Assembly (NCBI GenBank): GCA_003864495.1
Contig: ML133387.1
Span: forward strand, 1,482,897-1,546,896
DNA from: Nemopilema nomurai
Lineage: Eukaryota; Cnidaria; Scyphozoa; Rhizostomeae; Rhizostomatidae
Length of the DNA: 64,000 nt
Reading direction: 5' to 3'
Shown here: piece after piece, positions 61,001 to 64,000 of the stretch
Position numbering within the stretch: the stretch's first letter is position 1
Layout of the letters: each line of letters begins with the position of its first letter
The notes under the pieces: generated by a model
Databases searched by the model: none
What the model was told of the DNA's origin: nothing
Seen by the model: only the letters and a program-made list of their open reading frames with translations
Made by a program: the position numbers and the translations under genes

Positions 61001-63885
61001 TATTATTTGGAATTGAATAGGCACATGTTTTTGCTTGGAGCATCAAATGCTCGCATCGCAAGGGATGGGCGTTCAAGATTTTGTTTTTTGGATTGAATGG
61101 CTAATGAGTGATATATTGAATGATATTCATCTGTCAATCCACTGAAATTGGTGATGAGATTGTACAATAGATCTGAAGCTCTTTCACCCTTTTCTCTACC
61201 CCCGTCACTATCTGTCCTACTATTTACCGACCTTATGTTGCTGCTTGTTGTTGTTGTTGTTGTTGTTGCTGTTGTTGTTGCTGTTGTTGTTGCTGAAATT
61301 ATCGCGGAAGCTGTTGTTGTTAATATGCCAGAATCTGCAGTGACTAAATCGCTTCGTCTTTTTCTAGTTTGATGGGGCCCCCGGCGAAAAAGCGAAGGAG
61401 GTCGCTGCGCTGTTCAACCACAACCAGAGAATGGCCATGGAAATGCTCAAGGTACGCGGTGGATGAAGCCCTTTCGAATTTGAAATGATGCAGAGTACAA
61501 TTCCCATCAGTTCTGCGCCTTGTATTGATTGATTATAAACAATGTCTGATAGACTGACAATAGCCTCGAATGCATTGCACGAATAGCCTCGTACTGGTAG
61601 GCAGGAGTTCGAAGCGTAAGCATGATTGGCCAGTGATTAATCATCTTATTTGCACTTAATCATCATATCTTATTGGCCAGTGAATAATCAACTTATTTGC
61701 ACTCAACGTACATAGCATAATTCATTTGCAATTATGATTATGCATAATTCATTGCTATTTTTGAAATTTACGTGCAATTACGCTAGACTCAATAATGCTT
61801 TTTGTTATTTTTTCCCTAGATCAGAAATATATTCCCGAACTGTTTTGACTATATATTGTTTTGCAGACAAGAATGGCATAAAGAACTATTTACAATAGGG
61901 CCTATTTATTTATAAAACTTTTTCTTTGCTCTAAAAACCGGACCACGTTTCAGTATGCAGAAATTAGTCATTAACAAATCGTTTTGAAATTTACTTTTTA
62001 GAACCGGATAAAGAAGGACAGCAAGTTAGCAACTTTCATGGCCGTAAGTAGCTCGATTCTTTTTCATTTGATTTCTGAAGTTCGATTGATGTTCTGGAAC
62101 TTCCCTTTCTAATTTGCTGTATTTACCATAGGTTTATAACGGTGTATGCCTCTCTTCCAAACGCATATCAAATATTGCGAAGCACTGTACGTGCTCTGGT
62201 CATTAGGAGTTATGACGTCATTGAATACTACTGTTGCGCATGGGTCGGCCTTGCTTTTCTATTGGTCAATTGTTTGTCGAATGCACCAATCACGGCTAGG
62301 CTGTTTTACGATTCATTGATTTGTGTACTTTTATCTTGGATTCACGAAATGTTTCACCCTCTCGAAGCATTGATGACTTTTCCGATTGAATTATTTAAAC
62401 ATGCATATACATCTTTAAAGGTTTGTTTATATAATTTTAGCGACAGGAAGAATCGAAGTATTGCAGGCGACTCAAGTTCAACGACATAATGGCCAACACT
62501 CATCAGCGACTCACGAAATATCCTCTGCTACTCAGAGAAATGCTGAAGGCAACACCAGGTTAGTATTCACATGTGCAACATTGTAGAGGTTTCGCCCATT
62601 GTAAAGGTTTCGCCCATTGTAGAGGTTTCGCCCATCGTAGAGGTTTCGCCCATTGTAGAGGTTTCACCCATTGTAGAGGTTTCGCCCATTGTAGAGGTTT
62701 CGTCCATTGTAGAGGCTTTGCCCGTTGTAGAGGTTTCGCCCATTGTAGAGGTTTCGCCCATTGTAGAGGTTTCCACAGTACAATGTGCTTTCGCCCTTGA
62801 GGTTTCGAGCCCGATTGACGCTTCGTAACGAAGGAATGACGATCGAGTCAAGGAACTAGATTTTGGAGTAAACGACAGCTACCTTTTGTTTTTGCACATT
62901 TGTTATACTTTTTCCCTCATAAATATATATGTGTGTTTCTCCATGTCAGCTGAAGTTGAATTGATTTTATTTTCCTGTGTCCGTGATACAATTGTTATAT
63001 TTTGATATATTTTGATATTTTTAGAAATTGATGTTTATATGATTTGCTGCTCAATTTTTCAGCTAATGAATAATCTTTCAATTGCAGCCTCAAACGCAGA
63101 ACATAAAGAGCTGGAAAAATGTGCTCGAAGTTGTAAGGTGGGCAGCCATGTTTATGACAAACACCATTGCCTTCTACTGATGTTGAAAGATTCTTAATGG
63201 ATTCGTTCCTTTTCTATTTTGGTCATTTCCTGATGTTCTTTCAACAATTATGTCAGATTGCCATAAAAGAGACCACGATAAGAAGTTAAAAAAAATTTCA
63301 GCTTGAAAAATTTTCTGCTAATGCTTTTTTATGTTTTACCGAAAGCAGAAAGCAGGAATTTTTTTTATTTTAGCTGGATTTTTATTCATAGTGGCATAAA
63401 CAGAGTTTTAATATTTGGTGTTGCTATGTGGCTTGATAACATGGTAAATGTTGTTTGTTCCTCTTTGCAGGATATTTTAAACCATGTAAATAAAAGTATG
63501 AAAGAAACAGAGAATAAATGGGTAAGTGAGGTTGATTTTACTCTTAATCATCATTTTGCTGTCTTTTTCACAAAAGATGTATTTCTCTCTCCATTGTCTG
63601 ATGGTGTGTGTTGCAAAGAAAGACCCGACCATGGACTCCAATGGTATTTGCGATTATGCCGTTAATCGATTGTCCTTTAAGCTATTGTCCTGGCAATTCC
63701 CTGTTCTTGATTCTCTAGAGTTCTGCTTCCGGTTAAACGCCTTCCACAAACAACCTCTGTTTTAATGTTTTTCTTACAAAGCATTTTGGATCATGTTTCT
63801 TCGCATTTCAGAGACTGAATGAGCTTTCAAAGAAAATCGAATGAAGGCATTAGAAGGAAATACAAAAATTTTTGAAGAGTTTAAG
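16034..63885 (+). CDS. ARHGEF12: RhoGEF of the ARHGEF11/ARHGEF12/RhoGEF2 family (PDZ-RGS-C1-DH), 3' end outside window
   Basis: This is a guanine-nucleotide exchange factor that links activated G-alpha-12/13 (through its RGS-like box) and PDZ-ligand receptors such as plexin-B to RhoA activation at the plasma membrane; those roles are family knowledge. About 44 exons join with matching phases from ATG 16034 to 63521, about 1,115 codons. Approximate residues are PDZ 13-90, coiled-coil and Ser/Pro linker 100-405, RGS-like box 415-600 preceded by an acidic stretch EEEEFDSADE, C1 domain 634-685, charged linker 690-900, and DH 910 to past 1115 with the QRLTKYPLLL signature. The PH domain should lie beyond 64000. 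The symbol marks the closest vertebrate family; the gene is probably a single pre-duplication orthologue of ARHGEF11 and ARHGEF12. Oddities are the C1 domain missing from vertebrate members, microexons of 11 and 19 nt, and a one-base frame loss in the last exon. Exon choice is ambiguous only at 45237-46790. Confidence 0.93.
16068..19610. other. RhoGEF intron 1
   Basis: I see no exon. It is an AT-rich 3.5-kb intron that holds the 4 x 23-bp tandem array at 18652-18743. Large first introns often carry enhancers, but nothing here shows one. Confidence 0.5.
18652..18743. repeat. Diverged tandem array, 4 x 23 bp
   Basis: Four units start at 18652, 18675, 18698 and 18721. Each resembles CTCGTCTTCACCCGAAATG followed by TAGC, with several substitutions per unit and no length change. 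Confidence 0.75.
19611..19712 (+). CDS. ARHGEF12: RhoGEF exon 2, PDZ domain start
   Basis: It encodes GGYVQRCVILHRDENGYGVT and VSGENPVYVQSVKE. GYGV is the carboxylate-binding loop (GFGL in vertebrate LARG), and NPVYVQSVKE matches NPVFVQSVKE. The acceptor is CCTATTGCAG and the donor GTAAGT. Phase is 1 in and 1 out. Confidence 0.95.
20348..20397 (+). CDS. ARHGEF12: RhoGEF exon 3, PDZ
   Basis: It encodes NSAASKAGVKVGDKIIK, matching the family AAMRAGVQTGDRIIK. The acceptor is TTGTTATAG and the donor GTTAGT. It leaves in phase 0. Confidence 0.93.
21189..21246 (+). CDS. ARHGEF12: RhoGEF exon 4, PDZ
   Basis: It encodes VNGTMVANSNHVEVVHLIK, matching VNGTLVTHSNHLEVVKLIK. This includes the alpha-B helix His that selects class I PDZ ligands. 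The donor is GTGAGT. It leaves in phase 1. Confidence 0.95.
21247..25387. other. RhoGEF intron 4
   Basis: I find no coding exon in 4.1 kb. The most GC-rich part, about 22530-23180, carries several overlapping short ORFs on both strands without recognisable domains. Around 24190-24490 the motif GTTCCTTA recurs six times. Confidence 0.45.
24190..24492. repeat. Cluster of six GTTCCTTA motifs
   Basis: AAGTTCCTTA or a close variant occurs near 24192, 24203, 24398, 24430, 24462 and 24479. The last two copies extend to GGTTCCTTATAAA. Spacing is irregular, so this is not a simple tandem repeat. Confidence 0.5.
25388..25456 (+). CDS. ARHGEF12: RhoGEF exon 5, end of PDZ
   Basis: The carried base makes Ser, then GSYVALTLLGRSPGERASTH and SP follow, matching GSYVALTVQGRPPGSP. 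The acceptor is GATTTCAG and the donor GTAAGT. Phase is 1 in and 1 out. Confidence 0.94.
25457..29301. other. RhoGEF intron 5
   Basis: I see no exon. The intron is AT-rich and contains a degenerate 21-bp array at about 26959-27150. Confidence 0.5.
26959..27150. repeat. Degenerate tandem array built on TAAAGAATTATGCA, about 21 bp
   Basis: Three units (26959-27021) and three to four units (27074-27150) of a 21-bp repeat with core AAGAATTATGCA are separated by about 50 bp of unrelated, more GC-rich sequence. Confidence 0.65.
29302..29363 (+). CDS. ARHGEF12: RhoGEF exon 6, linker
   Basis: It encodes VPGERQRPLSLVNNFSKIRT and V. The strong acceptor TTTTTCATTCGCAG and donor GTGAGT, plus the 62-nt length, exactly convert phase 1 to phase 0 as the neighbours require. 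It has no recognised domain. Confidence 0.82.
29894..29971 (+). CDS. ARHGEF12: RhoGEF exon 7, coiled-coil start
   Basis: It encodes EATEYKPDIEVEALQRNLDQ and ERLFYQ, a position equivalent to the family segment KVEILRKMLQKEQERLQ. The acceptor is TTTTTGTAG and the donor GTACGT. Phase is 0 at both ends. Confidence 0.88.
30286..30336 (+). CDS. ARHGEF12: RhoGEF exon 8, coiled-coil
   Basis: It encodes KTKEQYVLEPSLECQKV. The acceptor is TTCCACTTTAG and the donor GTACGT. Phase is 0 at both ends. Confidence 0.83.
31247..31321 (+). CDS. ARHGEF12: RhoGEF exon 9, coiled-coil
   Basis: It encodes LADSQIRIRALEDQLKALAS and GAPKS, a heptad-like segment as in the family coiled-coil. The acceptor is TTTATCCCTCGCAG and the donor GTAATT. 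Phase is 0 at both ends. Confidence 0.9.
31322..34957. other. RhoGEF intron 9
   Basis: No exon fits. A stretch at 33240-33315 has an acceptor and a donor but carries a stop in the required frame. An open frame at 32458-32733 has no partner splice sites. Confidence 0.45.
34958..35188 (+). CDS. ARHGEF12: RhoGEF exon 10, Ser-rich linker
   Basis: Seventy-seven codons are rich in Ser, Gln and Arg, including SVRTVSRSTSDFHAARKPF, QQHQRSHSVQGTRSSSPFR and SSSEDLLLQQISQTQ. The acceptor is CTCGCCTTTGTAG and the donor GTAGGC. This is probably a disordered, phosphorylatable linker. Phase is 0 at both ends. Confidence 0.92.
36154..36189 (+). CDS. ARHGEF12: RhoGEF exon 11
   Basis: The 12-codon exon encodes IDYNSVPTQKQK. 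The acceptor is CTATTTTTCACAG and the donor GTAGGT. It is symmetrical in phase 0, so it could be skipped without changing frame. Confidence 0.82.
36620..37015 (+). CDS. ARHGEF12: RhoGEF exon 12, Pro/Ser linker and acidic element before the RGS box
   Basis: This is the largest exon in the window, with 132 codons. It begins APKRTVSLRSFSRFYDRP, continues through PTISPPVPISPPTIHSE and a charged region, and ends SVISMEEEEFDSADEK. The acidic end corresponds to the AEDDDFDTE segment of vertebrate LARG. In PDZ-RhoGEF and p115 this element helps RGS-like boxes act on G-alpha-13. Phase is 0 at both ends. Confidence 0.95.
37621..37672 (+). CDS. ARHGEF12: RhoGEF exon 13, RGS-like box start
   Basis: It encodes IDDHGPFVDLDTLKSKP, aligning with the family IELLKSRP. 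The acceptor is TATTCTCTTTAG and the donor GTTCGT, a weaker site. It leaves in phase 1. Confidence 0.9.
37952..38007 (+). CDS. ARHGEF12: RhoGEF exon 14, RGS-like box
   Basis: It encodes AHLAVFLHYLMSNSDPSAL, matching AHLAVFLHHVVSQFDPATL almost residue by residue. The acceptor is TTGTTCCACAG and the donor GTAAGG. It leaves in phase 0. Confidence 0.96.
38045..38165. mobile_element. Possible one-ended hAT-like fragment
   Basis: It starts CAGTGGCGTAGC, the kind of terminus seen on many hAT-type elements, and carries a G-run/C-run hairpin like the one in the 9147 element. No matching inverted end is found nearby, so it would be a truncated copy. The right limit is arbitrary. Confidence 0.35.
38282..38386 (+). 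CDS. ARHGEF12: RhoGEF exon 15, RGS-like box
   Basis: It encodes FFWLVTETYAKEEGSLKDFR and KWAYEIYSTFLAPAA, equivalent to LCYLYSDLYKHTNSKETRRI and FLEFHQFFLDRSA. The acceptor is ATTCCTTTTCAG and the donor GTAAGT. Phase is 0 at both ends. Confidence 0.94.
38684..38726 (+). CDS. ARHGEF12: RhoGEF exon 16, RGS-like box
   Basis: It encodes PLKVCVPESIEHAL, matching HLKVSVPDEMSADL. The acceptor is TTTTCAACTTTAG and the donor GTACGT. It leaves in phase 1. Confidence 0.93.
38878..38941 (+). CDS. ARHGEF12: RhoGEF exon 17, RGS-like box
   Basis: It encodes AENLKSKGLSEDDFKRLFRN and S, equivalent to the family RRPELIPEDLHRHYIQ. The acceptor is TTCTTTGCAG and the donor GTTGGT. It leaves in phase 2. Confidence 0.92.
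39226..39323 (+). CDS. ARHGEF12: RhoGEF exon 18, RGS-like box
   Basis: It encodes AFAFKEVSEQLADFRSKRAL followed by GLGSLFGDHQLE. EQLADFRSKRALGL matches the family RHLEDFRQKRSMGL. The acceptor is GATATTTTGTAG and the donor GTGATT is weak. It leaves in phase 1. The same frame stays open through the following repeat to a stop at 39695-39697. Confidence 0.93.
39324..39670. repeat. Imperfect (ATC/ATT/ATG)n low-complexity tract at the 5' end of a RhoGEF intron
   Basis: About 340 bp of mixed ATC, ATT, ACC, ATG and ATA triplets begins at the donor of exon 18. Both strands are open because the period is three, giving Ile-rich or Met-rich artefact frames. The higher-order motif ATCACCATCGTGATCGCC recurs, pointing to expansion plus drift. 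Confidence 0.85.
40070..40139 (+). CDS. ARHGEF12: RhoGEF exon 19, helix after RGS box
   Basis: It encodes DNLDRDKELKIVEGTLLPHL followed by EAL, aligning with the AERDKDRLTLEKE region of the family. The acceptor is CTGTTTTTGTAG and the donor GTAAGT. It leaves in phase 2. Confidence 0.9.
41660..41717 (+). CDS. ARHGEF12: RhoGEF exon 20, end of RGS-like module
   Basis: It completes the split Thr codon, then encodes SAMASSLTTFIKHVGVSVK. It corresponds to the family segment MQYVILMYMKHLGVKVK. The acceptor is TTTTGTTTTAG and the donor GTAGAC. It leaves in phase 0. Confidence 0.91.
42041..42133 (+). CDS. ARHGEF12: RhoGEF exon 21, basic linker
   Basis: It encodes TVGSQVNPLERHRSFAEKER and SSLFKFKASRK. 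The acceptor is CCCTTTTTCTAG and the donor GTGAGA. Phase is 0 at both ends. It sits between the RGS-like box and the C1 domain. Confidence 0.9.
42678..42792 (+). CDS. ARHGEF12: RhoGEF exon 22, C1 domain first half
   Basis: It encodes VVTVKGHQFTGTQYTECTLC and NYCEGLLWGIGNQGMQCQ. The His of HQF and the following Cys pairs give the C1 spacing H-X12-C-X2-C-X13-C, and LLWGI-QGMQC is the classic C1 core. C1 domains bind zinc and sometimes diacylglycerol or lipid. The acceptor is ATTTCCCGCAG and the donor GTATGT. It leaves in phase 1. Confidence 0.95.
43292..43371 (+). CDS. ARHGEF12: RhoGEF exon 23, C1 domain second half
   Basis: It encodes VCEYNVHKGNCMDSIEVSCT followed by GIKRKLK and completes the zinc ligands C-X4-H-X3-C-X7-C. 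The usual C1 spacing is H-X2-C, so one extra residue sits between His and Cys. The acceptor is CCATCGTTTAG and the donor GTATGT. It leaves in phase 0. Confidence 0.93.
43645..43717 (+). CDS. ARHGEF12: RhoGEF exon 24, Lys-rich linker
   Basis: It encodes IMEKPKIHKPIISKKPGIQK and GEKS. The acceptor is TTTGTTTTCATAG and the donor GTAAGA. It leaves in phase 1. Confidence 0.87.
43985..44055. repeat. Diverged dispersed repeat, copy A
   Basis: The stretch around CTGTCAATCCACTGA, followed by a GAGAT box and CTGAAGCTC, resembles 61128-61185. It is probably an old interspersed repeat. I did not see clear ends. Confidence 0.4.
44279..44329 (+). CDS. ARHGEF12: RhoGEF exon 25, acidic linker
   Basis: It encodes GKIEGTDDTDNDTLSLP. 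The acceptor is GTTCTTCAACAG and the donor GTGAGT. Phase is 1 in and 1 out. Confidence 0.85.
44750..44805 (+). CDS. ARHGEF12: RhoGEF exon 26, linker
   Basis: It encodes HSQMEGRSRGNSLNEDQEK. The acceptor is TCATTTTTATAG and the donor GTATGA. It leaves in phase 0. Confidence 0.85.
45237..45253 (+). CDS. ARHGEF12: Possible 17-nt microexon, alternative to 46744-46790
   Basis: CATTCAAGTCCACATAG lies between a strong acceptor (TTTTATTTTTAG) and a GTAGGT donor. In phase 0 it reads HSSPH and leaves in phase 2, so it can join directly to the exon at 53359. It cannot be followed by the 46744 exon, which would then hit a stop. Confidence 0.45.
46744..46790 (+). CDS. ARHGEF12: RhoGEF probable exon 27, charged linker
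   Basis: The acceptor follows a long pyrimidine tract and ends AAAATCAG; the donor is GTGAAT. Joined from 44805 in phase 0 it reads DTEIPRKIQKVTERK and leaves in phase 2, as the exon at 53359 requires. It may be mutually exclusive with the 17-nt candidate at 45237. Confidence 0.6.
49278..49651. repeat. Minisatellite, 34 units of 11 bp (GATCAAACCCC)
   Basis: The array measures exactly 374 bp, 34 x 11, with variants GATCAAACCCT, AATCAAACCCT and AATAAAACTCT. The block containing TAATAAAACTCTGATC at 49321 recurs at 49497, a distance of 176 bp (16 units), with closely matching variants after it. This shows higher-order duplication of a half-array. Confidence 0.92.
49804..49943. mobile_element. 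MITE, 140 bp, perfect terminal inverted repeats and TTA duplication
   Basis: The left end AGCCTGGTTTCCATATAGTC is matched on the right by the exact complement GACTATATGGAAACCAGGCT. TTA flanks both ends (49801-49803 and 49944-49946). A 3-bp TTA duplication fits PIF/Harbinger-type elements, though other families are possible. The interior carries repeated GTCGCT motifs that are also partly inverted, so the whole element can fold into a long hairpin. Confidence 0.82.
49954..50010. repeat. Tandem array, 3 x 19 bp
   Basis: The unit GGTTTCGACTGTTTTCGAT occurs three times with one or two changes per copy. It starts 11 bp right of the MITE. Confidence 0.8.
50418..50609 (-). pseudogene. Possible decayed coding fragment, unidentified
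   Basis: The minus strand is open for 63 codons without an ATG and ends at TAG 50418-50420. It reads FDAANEQFKNEKAAAREIWN, KDQCTHLVHSDLAQLVELLD, then IGGASVEKGNNTGINAEKSR. The helix-forming, coding-like composition suggests a remnant of a gene or transposon ORF. An upstream frame at about 50610-50720 may be its continuation after a frameshift. No family is recognised. Confidence 0.3.
53359..53406 (+). CDS. ARHGEF12: RhoGEF exon 28, acidic linker
   Basis: It enters in phase 2 and encodes EEQTLSDQEAEKSSS; the other two frames hit a stop or do not fit the downstream chain. The acceptor is TTTGTTTACAG and the donor GTAAGT. It leaves in phase 2. Confidence 0.83.
53806..53861. repeat. 28-bp tandem duplication containing TGACGTGACTTTTTCTATC
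   Basis: Two adjacent 28-bp copies (53806-53833 and 53834-53861) differ at two positions. Each contains TGACGT, the CRE half-site sequence. Binding is not shown. Confidence 0.75.
54290..54475. repeat. Degenerate tandem repeat of GATGTCTGATGATCTCTAGT-like units
   Basis: About 185 bp is composed of alternating TGATGTCT, TGATCTCTAGT and TGATGCCAAGT blocks with no fixed period. Confidence 0.7.
55905..55923 (+). CDS. ARHGEF12: RhoGEF exon 29, 19-nt microexon
   Basis: It completes a Lys codon then encodes SPGPYE. The strong acceptor CTTCTCTTTTCTAG and donor GTAAGC, plus a length that converts phase 2 to phase 0 exactly as needed, support it. Confidence 0.75.
56508..56563 (+). CDS. ARHGEF12: RhoGEF exon 30, basic linker
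   Basis: It encodes EGLHEPITRDHRESKKSK. The acceptor is GTTCTCTTTCAG and the donor GTAAGT. It leaves in phase 2. Confidence 0.83.
57140..57188 (+). CDS. ARHGEF12: RhoGEF exon 31, linker
   Basis: It completes a Gly codon then encodes DYPTKKNNLTHAQSVK. The acceptor is TTTCATTCTAG and the donor GTGGGT. It leaves in phase 0. Confidence 0.82.
57540..57625 (+). CDS. ARHGEF12: RhoGEF exon 32, linker
   Basis: It encodes MTREFVRLIDRDRKKTITSL followed by STDKIGQK. The acceptor is CCACTTTTTTAG and the donor GTAAGT. It leaves in phase 2. Confidence 0.87.
57974..58056 (+). CDS. ARHGEF12: RhoGEF exon 33, linker
   Basis: It completes an Ala codon then encodes DGLNMDNGVYAAQPYTRKPD followed by SPPMSDE. The acceptor is TTTTGCTGACAG and the donor GTAACG. 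It leaves in phase 1. Confidence 0.85.
58323..58333 (+). CDS. ARHGEF12: RhoGEF exon 34, 11-nt microexon
   Basis: AAGAAGAACAG completes a Glu codon and adds EEQ. The acceptor CATTTCTTTCAG and donor GTAAGC are strong, and 11 nt is what converts phase 1 to phase 0 between the flanking exons. The acidic run continues into the next exon (DEELELDD). Confidence 0.72.
58675..58737 (+). CDS. ARHGEF12: RhoGEF exon 35, pre-DH segment
   Basis: It encodes DEELELDDVPSLPWSQMVDK and K. PSLPWSQMV aligns with the family DPPNWQQLV just before the DH domain. The donor is GTACGC. Phase is 0 at both ends. Confidence 0.92.
59024..59075 (+). CDS. ARHGEF12: RhoGEF exon 36, DH domain start
   Basis: It encodes IIKKLKDKEVKRQEVIH, matching LKPCEIKRQEVIN, the start of DH helix 1. 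The acceptor is TTTTCTTTTTCAG and the donor GTAAAT. It leaves in phase 1. Confidence 0.95.
59212..59229 (+). repeat. Run of 18 G
   Basis: An uninterrupted G18 sits in the intron between the first two DH exons and could form G-quadruplex structure. Its length may be unreliable in any assembly. Confidence 0.9.
59629..59681 (+). CDS. ARHGEF12: RhoGEF exon 37, DH conserved region 1
   Basis: It encodes ELINTEKTHVRQLKVLEK, matching ELFYTERAHVRTLKVLDQ. The Glu in TEK is the conserved residue that contacts Rho switch I. The acceptor is GATCTTTTCACAG and the donor GTAATA. It leaves in phase 0. Confidence 0.96.
60027..60120 (+). CDS. ARHGEF12: RhoGEF exon 38, DH domain
   Basis: It encodes VFLKPMKRKQIMPPEMVQQI followed by FPNLEELIEIH, matching the family ILSPSELRKIFSNLEDILQLH. 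The acceptor is ATTATTTTTCAG and the donor GTAAGT. It leaves in phase 1. Confidence 0.95.
60504..60586 (+). CDS. ARHGEF12: RhoGEF exon 39, DH domain
   Basis: It encodes TSLLADMNTRCAQQGDVITS followed by VADIILAR, equivalent to GLNEQMKAVRKRNETSVIDQ and IGEDLL. The acceptor is TTTTTTGTCTAG and the donor GTGAGT. It leaves in phase 0. Confidence 0.92.
60682..61103. repeat. Tandem array, 4 units of about 106 bp
   Basis: Units start at 60682, 60788, 60892 and 60998 (spacings 106, 104 and 106). They are nearly identical; the second lacks two bases. Each holds the short hairpin GAGCATCAAATGCTC. The high identity suggests recent amplification or gene conversion. Confidence 0.93.
61128..61185. repeat. 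Diverged dispersed repeat, copy B
   Basis: CTGTCAATCCACTGA is followed by a GAGAT box and CTGAAGCTC, resembling 43985-44055. It lies directly after the 106-bp array. Confidence 0.4.
61238..61322. repeat. (GTT/GCT)n microsatellite
   Basis: Interrupted GTT repeats with GCT variants run across about 80 bp upstream of exon 40. The short open frame through it is an artefact of the period of three. Confidence 0.85.
61368..61451 (+). CDS. ARHGEF12: RhoGEF exon 40, DH domain
   Basis: It encodes FDGAPGEKAKEVAALFNHNQ followed by RMAMEMLK, matching FSGPGEEKLKHAAATFCSNQ and PFALEMIK. The acceptor is TCTTTTTCTAG and the donor GTACGC. Phase is 0 at both ends. Confidence 0.96.
61626..61705. repeat. Imperfect direct repeat of about 32 bp
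   Basis: ATTGGCCAGTGATTAATCAT and the following TTATTTGCACT recur about 47 bp later with two changes. Confidence 0.6.
62002..62043 (+). CDS. ARHGEF12: RhoGEF exon 41, DH domain
   Basis: It encodes NRIKKDSKLATFMA, matching SRQKKDSRFQTFVQ. The acceptor is TTTACTTTTTAG and the donor GTAAGT. Phase is 0 at both ends. Confidence 0.94.
62441..62558 (+). CDS. ARHGEF12: RhoGEF exon 42, DH conserved region 3
   Basis: It encodes RQEESKYCRRLKFNDIMANT followed by HQRLTKYPLLLREMLKATP, carrying the DH signature QRLTKYPLLL. Two in-frame acceptors exist, before 62441 and before 62447, which include or omit Arg-Gln. The first gives the family spacing. The donor is GTTAGT. It leaves in phase 1. Confidence 0.96.
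62580..62777. repeat. Minisatellite, 11 x 18 bp
   Basis: The unit ATTGTAGAGGTTTCGCCC is repeated exactly eleven times in length (198 bp) with scattered substitutions. It begins 21 bp after the donor of exon 42. Because 18 is a multiple of three, several frames on both strands are open; none is a gene. Confidence 0.93.
63088..63137 (+). CDS. ARHGEF12: RhoGEF exon 43, DH domain
   Basis: It encodes ASNAEHKELEKCARSCK, equivalent to the family TEREKVKKAADHCR. The acceptor is CTTTCAATTGCAG and the donor GTGGGC. It leaves in phase 0. Confidence 0.92.
63471..63521 (+). CDS. ARHGEF12: RhoGEF exon 44, DH domain last helix
   Basis: It encodes DILNHVNKSMKETENKW, matching QILNYVNQAVKEAENKQ. The acceptor is TCCTCTTTGCAG and the donor GTAAGT. 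Phase is 0 at both ends. Confidence 0.95.
63812..63885 (+). CDS. ARHGEF12: RhoGEF exon 45, DH-PH linker, with apparent one-base frame loss
   Basis: The acceptor TTCGCATTTCAG and donor GTAATT bound 74 nt. The first part reads RLNELSKKIE, matching the family RLEDYQRRLD, then meets TGA at about 63842-63844. One frame over, the rest reads MKALEGNTKIFEEFK, the expected continuation towards the PH domain. A single missing base near 63840 would explain both. It could be an assembly error, a real mutation, or a truncated isoform lacking PH. Confidence 0.75.
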
Positions 63886-64000
63886 GTAATTTTTCTAGTT
63901 GTTTTATTTTCTATTTTTTTATTTCCACTGTCATATTTCATGATTCATAAAGCTCTTCTTGTTTTCTGCGTATCTTAGCAAGGCCTCGGCGATGCCTGCC
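63886..64000 (+). other. Intron and right edge of window
   Basis: A possible acceptor CTGCGTATCTTAG ends at 63978. The 22 bases after it are too few to confirm the next exon, and they do not obviously read as the expected start of the PH domain. Confidence 0.3.

Noticed and set aside
62567..62851. Repetitive ORFs on both strands (GETSTM-like and VEVSPI-like units)
   Set aside because: They come from the 18-bp minisatellite, whose unit length keeps frames open by arithmetic.

Overview
This is intron-rich animal nuclear DNA, AT-rich overall, carrying parts of two protein-coding genes on the + strand in head-to-tail order. Short exons are bounded by GT/AG sites, introns run from about 0.2 to 6.5 kb, and microsatellites, minisatellites and small inverted-repeat transposons are scattered through the introns. 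I saw no prokaryotic operon, CRISPR array, rRNA or convincing tRNA. The exon-rich RhoGEF with an invertebrate-type domain order and the hAT/MITE content suggest an invertebrate, possibly a cnidarian; this placement is inference.

Gene 1 (about 458-7084, 5' part outside the window) is the C-terminal third of the PP2A scaffold subunit A (PPP2R1A/B family). Six well-conserved HEAT-repeat exons join in phase, followed by a tiny last exon that gives an unusual C-terminus. One of its introns holds a decayed, unidentified coding relic on the minus strand (about 5055-6244).

The interval 7085-16033 has no gene I can support. It holds a 287-bp hAT-type MITE with a perfect 8-bp target-site duplication.

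Gene 2 (16034 to beyond the right edge) is an RGS-containing Rho guanine-nucleotide exchange factor orthologous to ARHGEF11/ARHGEF12 (PDZ-RhoGEF/LARG) and fly RhoGEF2. I traced about 44 coding exons whose phases all match, giving about 1,105-1,115 codons up to 63521. Domain order is PDZ (19611-25456), coiled-coil/Ser-Pro linker (29302-37015), RGS-like box (37621-41717), C1 zinc-binding domain (42678-43371), low-complexity linker with microexons (43645-58737), then the DH domain (59024-63521). The PH domain would lie to the right of the window. The C1 domain is absent from vertebrate ARHGEF11/12 but present in fly and worm members, so this copy keeps the ancestral architecture. The last readable exon (63812-63885) appears to lack one base and shifts frame.

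The two proteins have unrelated jobs (phosphatase scaffold; G12/13-to-RhoA signalling) and I see no sign that they work together. The most notable non-gene structures are a 34 x 11-bp minisatellite with a 176-bp higher-order period, an 11 x 18-bp minisatellite and a 4 x 106-bp array, all in RhoGEF introns, a 140-bp MITE with TTA duplication, and an (ATC/ATT)-rich intron that stays open in the RhoGEF reading frame.
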